A stretch of 29,526 bases of DNA from UBA4644 sp034933145 (GCA_034933145.1 JAYFOA010000097.1:1-29526); one strand, 5' to 3'; positions 15,722 to 23,626 are shown, counted from the stretch's first letter. Notes: generated from the sequence alone by a model not told the origin. Made by a program: numbers and translations.

Positions 15722-15750
15722 ATTATATTTCTTCATGTATAATTTGTCAA
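15722..15750 (-). promoter_or_regulatory. Perfect-consensus sigma-A promoter of the LysR operon
   Basis: On the minus strand, TTGACA (15750-15745), a 17-base spacer, and TATAAT (15727-15722) match both hexamers of the consensus exactly. The start site would be near 15715, giving a leader of about 67 bases. Confidence 0.85.
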
Positions 15751-15769
15751 GACAAGAGGGGGATTTATT

Positions 15770-17323
15770 GTGTCCGGCGAAAACATTCAGCACCTGGCCG
15801 CCATACTGCTTTATATGATCGCGGTCATCGGCATCGGCATCTTTTTTGCAAAGCGCGCGAATCGAAATCCGGAAGCTTACTTTCTGGGTGACCGCTCTCT
15901 GGGTCCGTGGGTCGCGGCCTTCAGCGCGGAGGCGTCCGATATGTCCGGGTGGCTTCTCATGGGTCTCCCCGGTCTGGCTTACTGGAGCGGCCTTGCCAAT
16001 GCAGGCTGGACGGCGATCGGGCTCGCGGTGGGTACTTACCTGAATTGGCTGGTCGTTTCCAAACGGCTGCGCCGCTATAGCATCGCGGTTGACGCCATCA
16101 CCATTCCTGATTTCTTTTCCAATCGTTTTCATGAGAAGCACCGGATCCTGATGACCATCTCTTCTCTGATGATCATCGTATTCTTTACGCCCTATGCGGG
16201 CAGCTGCCTCATGGCCTGCGGAAAGCTGTTCAGCCAGCTGTTCGGGACCTCTTATACCACGATGGTGGTCATCGCCGCGCTGTTCGTGCTGACCTATACC
16301 TTTCTCGGCGGTTTTCTTGCGGAAAGCGCGTCTGATTTTATGCAGGCCGTGGTCATGATCATTGCGCTGGTCGTCATGATCGCTGTTGGAGTCACCTACG
16401 CCGGTGGCGTAGGTGCCATCGGCGGCACGCTGGGGCAGATCGACGGATTTTTCTCTCTGCTGCATACGGCGGTCCCCACGGGCGAACCCGCAGCGACAAC
16501 AGCCGGCCTGTTTGGTAGCGCCCAGCCGTTCGCACTGCTCTCCATCGTATCCGCGTTTGCCTGGGGGCTCGGTTATTTCGGCATGCCGCAGGTTCTGCTC
16601 CGGTTCATGGGGATCCGCTCGGAGCATGAACTGACCCGTTCCCGCCGTGTCGCCATCCTCTGGTGCGGCATCTCATTAGCCGCAGCCGTGCTGATTGGTG
16701 TTATCGGGCGTGCCATTTACCCCGATGCGTACCTTACTTATGGCTCCGGGAACACGGAAAACATTTTCATCCTCATGTCGATTAAGCTGCTTCCCCCGGT
16801 TCTGGCCGGGCTGATCTGTGCCGGCATTCTGGCCGCCGCCATCAGCTCTTCCGACTCCTATCTGCTTATCTCTGCCTCCGCCCTGTCAAAAAACGTATGG
16901 CAGGGGCTGATCCGAAAAAAGGCCTCTGACCGGGAGGTGATGTGGGTCTCCCGCATCGTCCTTGTCCTGATCACACTTTTTGCTATCTTTGTTGCAACCG
17001 GAAATAACCATGTGATTTTTTCCATCGTGGATTTCGCATGGGCTGGCTTCGGTGCGGCATTTGGCCCACTGATGCTTTTCTCACTCTTCTGGAAGCGCAC
17101 CACCTATGCGGGTGCAGTCGCCGGTATGGTATCCGGTGGGGCGATGGTCTTTATCTGGAATTTCTTTATTTCAAAACTCGGTGGCCCGTGGGCGATCTAT
17201 GAACTGCTGCCCGCGTTCCTGTTCTCCTGCCTTATGATCGTAGTCGTTTCCCTTCTCACCAAAGCGCCGGGCGAACATATCCAGGCAGAGTTCGACGCTG
17301 TGGCAAAACAACAGGCAAAATAA
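15770..17323 (+). CDS. putP: Sodium/solute symporter, PutP (Na+/proline) type
   Basis: This is a polytopic inner-membrane transporter of the SSS family (517 residues), best matching sodium/proline symporters. The segment FSAEASDMSGWLLMGLPG puts D57, S59 and G60 at the positions of the PutP sodium/proline site, and the protein has the roughly 13 hydrophobic helices expected. Other PutP-like stretches include FAWGLGYFGMPQVLLRFMGI and AGILAAAISSSDSYLLISASAL. The start is a GTG with AGAGGGGG about 8 bases before it. Substrate assignment to proline is by family resemblance; related amino acids or betaines are possible. It is divergent from the LysR gene and shares its control region. Confidence 0.88.
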   Translation: MSGENIQHLAAILLYMIAVIGIGIFFAKRANRNPEAYFLGDRSLGPWVAAFSAEASDMSGWLLMGLPGLAYWSGLANAGWTAIGLAVGTYLNWLVVSKRLRRYSIAVDAITIPDFFSNRFHEKHRILMTISSLMIIVFFTPYAGSCLMACGKLFSQLFGTSYTTMVVIAALFVLTYTFLGGFLAESASDFMQAVVMIIALVVMIAVGVTYAGGVGAIGGTLGQIDGFFSLLHTAVPTGEPAATTAGLFGSAQPFALLSIVSAFAWGLGYFGMPQVLLRFMGIRSEHELTRSRRVAILWCGISLAAAVLIGVIGRAIYPDAYLTYGSGNTENIFILMSIKLLPPVLAGLICAGILAAAISSSDSYLLISASALSKNVWQGLIRKKASDREVMWVSRIVLVLITLFAIFVATGNNHVIFSIVDFAWAGFGAAFGPLMLFSLFWKRTTYAGAVAGMVSGGAMVFIWNFFISKLGGPWAIYELLPAFLFSCLMIVVVSLLTKAPGEHIQAEFDAVAKQQAK

Positions 17324-17650
17324 GAGCACCGATTCTTGGCAGCGGTTACGATTTGTGTGTACCAGGCACCGTTCTCCGCCAACCGTCAAATTGTATAGGC
17401 CCCTTTACGGCCTCTCTGTAACAGCGCCGTCATGGGTTTCCGACGACAGATAGCGAAAGAAAGAATGGTTCTGCTGGGGGCTAAGCGGGCAAGAACTTAG
17501 CCAAAACAAATGAAAAAGGACACTGTTAAAAAACGGTGTCCTTTTTTGCGTCCATTCCCTGGACAATCGCTTGCGGGAACGGGAAAACATCACCAAGCCG
17601 GGCGCATTACTCTATAGCACTTTACATATGTAGTGAAATCGGATTTCGTT
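17324..17650. other. Intergenic stretch with a possible dispersed element
   Basis: This 327-base gap separates the symporter and MocR genes. It ends the symporter transcript and contains a terminator at 17513-17546. The part at 17400-17510 (CTAAG/CTTAG short inverted repeat near 17491-17510) has no start-to-stop gene that I can support. Its translated look (KKEWFCWGLSGQELSQNK on the plus strand) resembles, from memory only, stretches seen beside terminators in other gut Firmicutes, so a dispersed intergenic element is possible. Confidence 0.3.
17513..17546. terminator. Bidirectional terminator between symporter and MocR genes
   Basis: AAAAAGGACAC pairs with GTGTCCTTTTT (17513-17523 with 17536-17546), extended by G-T and G-C pairs towards an A-rich loop. 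It has six T residues in a row on the plus strand and a matching A run that becomes a T tract on the minus strand, so it can serve the convergent MocR gene (stop at 17651) as well. Confidence 0.88.
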
Positions 17651-19102
17651 TCAGCGACTTAAGCGACCTTTTTCGTATCTTTCACTCCCCGCTATGGTGG
17701 AAATCAGCTCTATTTCCCGGTCAATGCGCAAAACACCACTTTGAATCCGGTCAGCGGGACATCCAACATAGCTTATTCGAACATAGTTTTTCAGCTGTCC
17801 TGTGTGACTGAATACCGTACTGGGCAGAAGCTTAATGCTTTGATTCCGCAGCCGGCTCCAGAGTTCCGTGGAATCAATGCCTTCCGGCAGCTGTACCCAG
17901 AAGAAAACACCTCCGTCATGCTCCGGATAGGGCAGCGATAAATATCGAGTTTTCTGAATCGCATCCACCATTATTTTACGTTTTTCAGCGTATTGGGTCC
18001 GCAGCTTTGCCAGATGTGTGTCGTATAGTCCCTTCTGAATATAAAGGGCTAGTGCCTCCTGCAGAATTGCGGGACTGGCAATATCTGAGTTGAACTTTGC
18101 CAGTATCATTCTTTTTTCGTATCGGCCCGGGATCAGCATATAGCCAAGACGCATTCCGGGCGCCAGACACTTGGAAAATGAATTCAGATGAATGACAGAG
18201 TCCGTTGTGTCCTCCCAGCGGAAGGTGCTGTGCGCACTGCTATCAAAGCTCAATTCGCCCAGACAGTCATCCTCAATGATAACGAAACCGTACTCGTTGG
18301 CCAATGCCAGAAGCTCCCGCCGTTTTTCCAGACTCCAGCTGACATTCGTTGGGCAATGGAAATTAGGCATCGTGTAGTAAAAATCGATTGCCATATGGGC
18401 AAGCTTTTCCCGAATAACACGCATGTTGGGGCCGTCCGCTTCCATAGGAACCATCTCGATTTGAGCCCCTGCCCGCTGAAAGCAATTGGTTGCCACGGTG
18501 TAACTTGGGTCTTCTGCTAAAATGACCGTGTTTTTGTTAATTAAAGATTTGCAGATCAGGTCAATTCCTTGCTGGCTGCCACCTACGATATGGATGTTTT
18601 CCGGTCTCACGTCTACACCGTGGAGAGTCAGCCGCTCATGTATCACATGGATCAGCGATGGGGCTCCTCGGGTAGGCGGATACCGGAAGAGGACCTCCGG
18701 ACGCTTTTGGGCCAGCTCGTTGATCAGATGGACGAAGTCCACCGTTTCTTCCTTCCCGGCCATTGGCGTACTGGTGGCGAAATCGAATACATCCTCTGCC
18801 TCTGACTGACCAGCTTCGAAGCTGTCCAATACCACGCCGTCGGCATAAAACTCGAAGCTATCCAGTGGTAACGCAAAACAGCCGCTTCCGTGACGGCGCT
18901 CGATATAGCCGTTGGTCTCCAAAAGATCATAGGCCTTTTCCACTGTAGATACATTGACCTGATATTTCCGACTCATGAACCGATAAGACGGCAGGGCCTC
19001 CCCGGCGGCAATATCTCCCTGGAAAACCTGTGCCCGCAATTCTGCGTAAATCTGCTGATAGAGGCTCATTCCACTGTTCCGCCGTAACTCCAACTGTTTC
19101 AT
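17651..19102 (-). CDS. MocR-type transcriptional regulator (GntR helix-turn-helix fused to PLP aminotransferase-like domain)
   Basis: This 483-residue protein is a two-domain MocR/PdxR-type regulator. A GntR winged helix-turn-helix covers about residues 10-75 (SLYQQIYAELRAQVFQGDIAAGEALPSYRFMSRKYQVNVSTVEKAYDLLETNGYIERRHGSGCF). A fold-type I aminotransferase domain covers about 110-475, with the PLP lysine in HLNSFSKCLAPGMRLGYM (K311) and IIEDDCLGEL (about 275-284) at the cofactor-ring aspartate position. Such proteins use PLP, often with an amino acid or amine, as the signal. GGAGGACGT precedes the ATG. It is divergent from methionine gamma-lyase, with a long direct repeat in between, so it most likely controls the lyase and the oxidoreductase genes after it, perhaps sensing methionine or a PLP adduct. 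Confidence 0.93.
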   Translation of the reverse strand: MKQLELRRNSGMSLYQQIYAELRAQVFQGDIAAGEALPSYRFMSRKYQVNVSTVEKAYDLLETNGYIERRHGSGCFALPLDSFEFYADGVVLDSFEAGQSEAEDVFDFATSTPMAGKEETVDFVHLINELAQKRPEVLFRYPPTRGAPSLIHVIHERLTLHGVDVRPENIHIVGGSQQGIDLICKSLINKNTVILAEDPSYTVATNCFQRAGAQIEMVPMEADGPNMRVIREKLAHMAIDFYYTMPNFHCPTNVSWSLEKRRELLALANEYGFVIIEDDCLGELSFDSSAHSTFRWEDTTDSVIHLNSFSKCLAPGMRLGYMLIPGRYEKRMILAKFNSDIASPAILQEALALYIQKGLYDTHLAKLRTQYAEKRKIMVDAIQKTRYLSLPYPEHDGGVFFWVQLPEGIDSTELWSRLRNQSIKLLPSTVFSHTGQLKNYVRISYVGCPADRIQSGVLRIDREIELISTIAGSERYEKGRLSR

Positions 19103-19111
19103 ACGTCCTCC

Positions 19112-19152
19112 ACTGTACCCCTACACTTTTCAAACTGTACCACAACACTTAT
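19112..19152. promoter_or_regulatory. Candidate MocR operator: 22-bp-period direct repeat
   Basis: Two copies, starting at 19112 and 19134, share ACTGTACC-N-C-N-ACACTT-N-T and match at 16 of 19 positions. The period is 22 bases, about two helical turns. MocR regulators such as GabR bind direct repeats in the divergent interval. The copies lie just before the MocR gene and about 50-90 bases upstream of the predicted lyase start site. Confidence 0.55.
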
Positions 19153-19165
19153 ATGTCGAGCAGCA

Positions 19166-19195
19166 TTGAAAATAAGGCGTTTCCCATGTTATATG
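19166..19195 (+). promoter_or_regulatory. Candidate promoter of methionine gamma-lyase gene
   Basis: TTGAAA (19166-19171) and TATATG (19190-19195) have an 18-base spacer. The -10 box is weak (four of six), as expected for an activated promoter. The start would be near 19202, about 50 bases before the ATG. Confidence 0.4.
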
Positions 19196-19253
19196 AGATT
19201 ATAGCACAAAGTAAATATAAAATAACCATTTTAAAACTGAAGGGATGTTCATT

Positions 19254-20447
19254 ATGAAGAATCACAGCTATGCACCCGCCACCGTCGTTGTCCACGGCAA
19301 TCATCCCAAAAATGCAAATGGCGCGCTGGCAACTCCTATCTATCAGACCTCCACCTTTATTTTTGACTCCGCTGAGCAGGGCGGCCGCCGCTTCGCAGGT
19401 CAGGAAGACGGGTTTATCTATACCCGTCTGGGCAATCCTACCACCCGTCAGCTGGAGCAGAAGATCGCTCTGCTGGAAGGCGGCGAAGACTGCGCGGCAT
19501 TCTCTTCCGGTATGGGTGCAGTTTCCGGCACACTGTTGCCCCTGCTGAGCGCCGGGGATCATTTGGTGACGGACAAGACCCTGTATGGCTGTACTTTTTC
19601 TCTGATCAATGAAACACTGCCGCGTTTCGGCATTCATACAGATTCCATCGACATGTCGGACATGGATCTGTTCAAGGCTACGATTCGTCCGGATACCAAG
19701 ATGGTATATTTTGAGACCATTGCCAATCCCAACATGAAGGTCATCGACATCGAGGCGGTGGCGAAATATGCACATCAGGTGGCGCCGGACTGTCTGGTCG
19801 TGGTGGATAACACCTTTGCAACTCCGCTGCTGGTAAAGCCGCTGTCTCTTGGGGCTGATGTTGTAGTTCACAGCGCAACCAAGTATCTCAACGGTCACGG
19901 CGATGTGATTGCGGGCTTCTCTGTTTCCAGAAAGGAGATTCTGAATACGATCCGCATGGTTGGTCTGAAAGATATTACCGGCGCCGTATTGGGTCCCCAG
20001 GAGGCATTCCTGATTCTACGCGGCCTGAAGACCCTGAAGGTCCGCATGGATGTCATCTGCGCCAATACAATGAAAGTTGTAGATTTTTTGGTCAAATCTC
20101 CCTTTGTTAAAAAGGTTTTCTTCCCCGGTCTGCCGGAGAGCAGCGACTATTCCGTTGCCAAGAAGGAGTTGGCCCAGTTTGGCGGCATGATTTCCTTTGA
20201 GATGAACAGCTTTGAAGAGGCGAAGAAAGTGCTGAACAATGTCAGTCTGTGTGGGTTGGCGGTCAGTCTGGGCGATTGTGAGACCTTGATCCAGCACCCA
20301 GCATCCATGACCCATTCCATGTACAGCGCGGAGGAAATCGAAGCCGCCGGCTTCTCTACCCGCCTGATTCGGCTGGCTATTGGTCTGGAAGCACCAGAGG
20401 ACATTATCGCTGATTTGCAGCAGGCATTTGAAGCGGCAAGGCAGTAA
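19254..20447 (+). CDS. megL: Methionine gamma-lyase
   Basis: This PLP-dependent gamma-lyase (397 residues) is expected to split L-methionine into methanethiol, 2-oxobutyrate and ammonia. It belongs to the Cys/Met metabolism family, with the PLP lysine in HSATKYLNGHGD (K210), Y56/R58 in IYTRLGNPTT for phosphate binding from the neighbouring subunit, and Y111 in TLYGCTF. Cysteine 113 right after the YG matches the active-site cysteine that separates methionine gamma-lyases from most cystathionine lyases and synthases. A methionine three codons upstream (19245) lies on top of the AAGGGA ribosome-binding site, so the ATG at 19254 is used. It is followed after 155 bases by four oxidoreductase genes able to consume 2-oxobutyrate, and is divergent from the MocR regulator. 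Homocysteine or cysteine desulfhydration is the main alternative activity. Confidence 0.9.
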   Translation: MKNHSYAPATVVVHGNHPKNANGALATPIYQTSTFIFDSAEQGGRRFAGQEDGFIYTRLGNPTTRQLEQKIALLEGGEDCAAFSSGMGAVSGTLLPLLSAGDHLVTDKTLYGCTFSLINETLPRFGIHTDSIDMSDMDLFKATIRPDTKMVYFETIANPNMKVIDIEAVAKYAHQVAPDCLVVVDNTFATPLLVKPLSLGADVVVHSATKYLNGHGDVIAGFSVSRKEILNTIRMVGLKDITGAVLGPQEAFLILRGLKTLKVRMDVICANTMKVVDFLVKSPFVKKVFFPGLPESSDYSVAKKELAQFGGMISFEMNSFEEAKKVLNNVSLCGLAVSLGDCETLIQHPASMTHSMYSAEEIEAAGFSTRLIRLAIGLEAPEDIIADLQQAFEAARQ

Positions 20448-20602
20448 ATTAAGAAAATATCTGCAGATCATACCATATTCGTAAGCCATTGCTATGCCTT
20501 ATACATTGCGGCAAGCAGCGCTTCCTGCAGAAATTGAAATAATCGCAGCGTTGTAAATAACGGCAGTACGTGAGTAGCGCTGTTCTATGAGGTGGAAAAA
20601 GC

Positions 20603-21181
20603 ATGAAAGACATAGTAGAGATCCGCTGGCACGGCCGCGGCGGTCAGGGCGCCAAAACGGCGTCGCAGCTGCTTGCGGATGCAGCCTTCAACACAGGCAA
20701 GTACGTCCAGGGCTTCCCCGAGTACGGCCCGGAGCGTATGGGGGCCCCCATTACGGCGTACAATCGCATCAGCTCGGAGCGGAGTTCCGTTCACTCCAAC
20801 ATCTACTTCCCGGATTATGTAGTGGTTGTGGACGAGACTTTGCTTTCATCCGTGGATGTAGCCGCGGGAATAAAGAAGGAGGGCGCCATCGTTATCAACA
20901 GCACCAAGTCCCCGGCTGAGGTTCGGCCCCTGCTGAAAGGCTATACGGGCCGGATATGCACAATCGACGCGGGGAAAATCTCCGAGGAGGAACTGGGTAA
21001 GAATTTTCCAAATACCCCCATGTTAGCGGCTATCGTGAAGATTTCCGGTCTCATAGGTGAAATTGAGTTCATCCAGGATATGGAGGATTCATTTAAGCAT
21101 AAATTCGCCAGAAAGCCACAGGTCATTGAGGGCAACATACGCGCCCTGAAGCGTTCTATGGCGGAGGTGCAGGTAGGATGA
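20603..21181 (+). CDS. porG: 2-oxoacid:ferredoxin oxidoreductase, gamma subunit (PorG/PorC)
   Basis: This is the gamma subunit (192 residues) of a heterotetrameric pyruvate/2-ketoacid:ferredoxin oxidoreductase. Family landmarks are the N-terminal IRWHGRGGQGAKTASQLLADAA (residues 7-28), GFPEYGPERMGAPITAYNRIS, and the NTPMLAAIVKISGLI segment near residue 145. GAGGTGGAA stands upstream of the ATG. It is the first of four genes with order gamma, delta, alpha, beta, as in archaeal and Thermotoga por operons. Its end overlaps the delta-subunit start (ATGA). No promoter or terminator of note was seen in the 155-base gap after megL, so it may be read through from there. Confidence 0.92.
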   Translation: MKDIVEIRWHGRGGQGAKTASQLLADAAFNTGKYVQGFPEYGPERMGAPITAYNRISSERSSVHSNIYFPDYVVVVDETLLSSVDVAAGIKKEGAIVINSTKSPAEVRPLLKGYTGRICTIDAGKISEEELGKNFPNTPMLAAIVKISGLIGEIEFIQDMEDSFKHKFARKPQVIEGNIRALKRSMAEVQVG

Positions 21182-21486
21182 GCCATCTGGCAAAGGATAT
21201 GACGCCCAGCGTCACGTGGAAAGATATCACCCCCGGCTGCAACATTTTTGAGGGCGGCACCTCTGTCACCGTGGAAACCGGCGACTGGCGCACCATGAAG
21301 CCCATCATTAACTGGGATAAATGCAAGCAATGCCTGCTGTGCGTACCTGTTTGCCCCGATATGTCCATACCTGTGGGTGCCAAGGGTGAGCGCGGCGACT
21401 TCGATTACTTCTTCTGCAAGGGCTGCGGTATCTGTGCAAGCGCCTGCCCCTTCAATGCGATTACCATGGTCAGGGACGAGAAATAA
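21178..21486 (+). CDS. porD: 2-oxoacid:ferredoxin oxidoreductase, delta (ferredoxin) subunit
   Basis: This is a small two-cluster ferredoxin subunit (102 residues). Two CxxCxxCxxxCP motifs hold cysteines 49, 52, 55, 59 and 80, 83, 86, 90, for two [4Fe-4S] clusters. The N-terminal 45 residues (with EGGTSVTVETGDWRTMKP) are typical PorD sequence, which separates it from free ferredoxins. It passes electrons from the TPP subunit toward ferredoxin. It overlaps the gamma gene by four bases and ends 13 bases before the alpha ATG. Confidence 0.93.
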   Translation: MSHLAKDMTPSVTWKDITPGCNIFEGGTSVTVETGDWRTMKPIINWDKCKQCLLCVPVCPDMSIPVGAKGERGDFDYFFCKGCGICASACPFNAITMVRDEK

Positions 21487-21499
21487 GGAGGGGTTTTCA

Positions 21500-22678
21500 A
21501 TGGGTATGAGAGAGAGACTTTCCGGCAACGAAGCTGTTGCCTTTGCAATGAAGCAAATCAATCCCGACGTCATGGGTGCGTTCCCCATCACGCCGTCGAC
21601 AGAGATTCCCCAGTATTTCTCCACCTACGTGGATAACGGTGAAGTGGACACCGAATTTATCGCCGTGGAATCCGAGCACTCCGCCATGTCCACCTGCATT
21701 GGCGCTCAGGCTGCCGGCTGCCGTGCTATTTCAGCCACTTCTTCCTGTGGCCTGATCTACATGTCCGAAATGCTGTACGTGGCCGCTTCCGACCGCCTGC
21801 CCATTACCCTGGCCGTGTCCTGCCGTGCCCTTAGCGGTCCCATCAACATCAACAATGACCACTCCGATGCCATGAGCGTCCGTGATTCGGGCTGGCTGAT
21901 GCTGTTTGCCGAGACCAACCAGGAAGCTTACGACAACTATCTGCAGGCCATGCGGATCGGCGAGGCCGTGAGCCTGCCTATCATGATCTGTCAGGACGGT
22001 TTCATCACCTCCCACGCCATCGAGAACATTGAGTTGGAGGAGACCGAAAAAGTACGTACCTTCGTAGGCGAGTATAATCCCCAGCACTATCTGCTGAACA
22101 AGAATGAGCCCATCGCCGTTGGCGCCTACGCAACGCCTGTTTACTACATCGAGTCCAAGCGTCAGCAGGCTCAGGCCATGATGGATGCCAAGGAAGTCAT
22201 CCGCAGGGTAGGTGCCGAGTTTGGAGAGATGACCGGCCGCAGCTACGGCCTTATTGAGACGTATATGATGGACGACGCCGAAGAGGCTATCCTTCTGATC
22301 GGATCCTCCGCCGGCACTGCCAAGGAGGCCGTCAACGAATTGCGCACCCAGGGCAAGAAGGCAGGCCTCATCAAGATTCGTTCCTTCCGTCCCTTCCCCG
22401 CCGAGGAGATTGCCGAGGCCCTGAAGAATGTGAGAGCCTTTGCCGCCATGGACAAGGCGGACAGCTTCAACGCCCACTGCGGTCCTATCGGCGCCGAGAC
22501 TGCCGCTGCATTGCTTGCCAATGGGATCAGCACTCCCAAGGGCATCAACTACATCTACGGTCTGGGCGGCCGCGACGTTCGTGTGGAGAGCATTCTGCAT
22601 GTGTTCGCGGAACTGGAAAAGGTGGTTGCTACCGGCGAGCCTGGTGAAACCTATCGTTACCTGGATGTCCGGGAATAA
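21500..22678 (+). CDS. porA: 2-oxoacid:ferredoxin oxidoreductase, alpha subunit
   Basis: This is the alpha subunit (392 residues), which shapes the active site with the TPP-binding beta subunit. Typical sequence includes SGNEAVAFAMKQINPDVMGAFPITPSTEIPQYF at residues 8-40 and TEFIAVESEHSAMSTCIGAQAAG at about 54-76. The C-terminal half has the transketolase-C-like GSSAGTAKEAVNELRTQGKKAGLIKIRSFRPFP. The frame is open from 21377, inside porD, but the ATG at 21500 follows AAGGAGGGG and gives the family N terminus. Substrate choice among pyruvate, 2-oxobutyrate and other 2-oxoacids cannot be read from sequence; the adjacent methionine gamma-lyase favours 2-oxobutyrate. Confidence 0.94.
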   Translation: MGMRERLSGNEAVAFAMKQINPDVMGAFPITPSTEIPQYFSTYVDNGEVDTEFIAVESEHSAMSTCIGAQAAGCRAISATSSCGLIYMSEMLYVAASDRLPITLAVSCRALSGPININNDHSDAMSVRDSGWLMLFAETNQEAYDNYLQAMRIGEAVSLPIMICQDGFITSHAIENIELEETEKVRTFVGEYNPQHYLLNKNEPIAVGAYATPVYYIESKRQQAQAMMDAKEVIRRVGAEFGEMTGRSYGLIETYMMDDAEEAILLIGSSAGTAKEAVNELRTQGKKAGLIKIRSFRPFPAEEIAEALKNVRAFAAMDKADSFNAHCGPIGAETAAALLANGISTPKGINYIYGLGGRDVRVESILHVFAELEKVVATGEPGETYRYLDVRE

Positions 22679-22693
22679 GGAGGGGAAACAGTC

Positions 22694-23626
22694 ATGAGCT
22701 ACAATCTGAAAGAGAATGTAATGAAGGAAGACCGTCTGGCAGGCGGCCACCGGATGTGCGCCGGCTGCGGTTCCCCCATTGCAGTCCGCACCGTGTTGCG
22801 GGCGCTGGAGCCGGAGGACCATGCCGTGGTCTGCTCAGCTACCAGCTGTCTGGAGGTATCTACCTTCATGTATCCTTACACCGCATGGAAGGATAGCTTT
22901 ATCCATAACGCATTCGAGAACGCCGCGGCTACGTTGTCCGGTGTGGAGACGGCCTATACGGCAATGAAGAAGCGCGGTAAGATCAACGAGACCTGGAAGT
23001 TCATCGCCTTCGGCGGTGATGGCGGTACCTATGATATCGGCTTTCAGTCCCTGTCAGGTGCCATGGAGCGCGGCCACGACATGGTCTACGTCTGTTATGA
23101 TAATGAGGCATATATGAATACCGGCATCCAGCGTTCTTCCTCTACGCCTCATTTCGCTGACACCACCACGACCCCTGTCGGTTCCGTGGTTCCCGGCAAA
23201 CCCCAGCAGAAGAAGAACCTGACGAAAATTATGGTAGCCCACGGAGTTCCTTATGTTGCCCAGACCACCTTTATCGGCAACTTTAAAGACATTACCAAAA
23301 AATCTCACAGGGCCATCTACACCCCCGGTGCCGCCTTCCTGAATGTAATGGCGCCCTGTCCCCGTGGCTGGCGTTATCCCAGCGAGAAGCTGATGGAAGT
23401 CACCCGGATGGCAGTAAAGACCTGCGTATGGCCCCTGTACGAAGTCATCGAGGGCAAGTATCGTATCAGCTACATGCCCGAGAACAAGCTGCCCGTTGAA
23501 GAATACCTGAAGATGCAGGGCCGTTTTGCCCATATGTTCAAGCCCGGCAACGAATGGATGATCGAGCAGGTCCAGCAGGAAGTAGACCGCAACTGGGAAG
23601 AGCTGCTGAAGCTCTGCGAGCTATAA
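22694..23626 (+). CDS. porB: 2-oxoacid:ferredoxin oxidoreductase, beta (TPP-binding) subunit
   Basis: This TPP-binding subunit (310 residues) carries the catalytic cofactor and one [4Fe-4S] cluster. The cluster cysteines are probably C22 and C25 (HRMCAGCGSP), C52, and the cysteine of MAPCPRGW near residue 223. The TPP/magnesium motif is FGGDGGTYDIGFQSLSGAMERGHDMVYVCYDNEAYMNTG (107-144). AAGGAGGGG lies 7 bases before the ATG. It follows alpha by 15 bases and closes the operon; a strong terminator is 62 bases downstream. It would oxidatively decarboxylate the 2-oxoacid with CoA to an acyl-CoA (propionyl-CoA if the acid is 2-oxobutyrate). Confidence 0.95.
   Translation: MSYNLKENVMKEDRLAGGHRMCAGCGSPIAVRTVLRALEPEDHAVVCSATSCLEVSTFMYPYTAWKDSFIHNAFENAAATLSGVETAYTAMKKRGKINETWKFIAFGGDGGTYDIGFQSLSGAMERGHDMVYVCYDNEAYMNTGIQRSSSTPHFADTTTTPVGSVVPGKPQQKKNLTKIMVAHGVPYVAQTTFIGNFKDITKKSHRAIYTPGAAFLNVMAPCPRGWRYPSEKLMEVTRMAVKTCVWPLYEVIEGKYRISYMPENKLPVEEYLKMQGRFAHMFKPGNEWMIEQVQQEVDRNWEELLKLCEL

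Noticed and set aside
15716..16627. A 303-residue minus-strand frame opposite the symporter
   Set aside because: It is very rich in charged residues, as expected from reading hydrophobic-helix codons backwards, and would run into the divergent promoter region.
19149..19898. A minus-strand frame overlapping the start of megL and the regulatory interval
   Set aside because: megL has conserved active-site residues in the same bases, and the minus frame matches nothing I know.
21731..22822. A 363-residue minus-strand frame opposite porA
   Set aside because: porA is well conserved on the plus strand; the minus frame is a histidine-, glycine- and valine-rich shadow.
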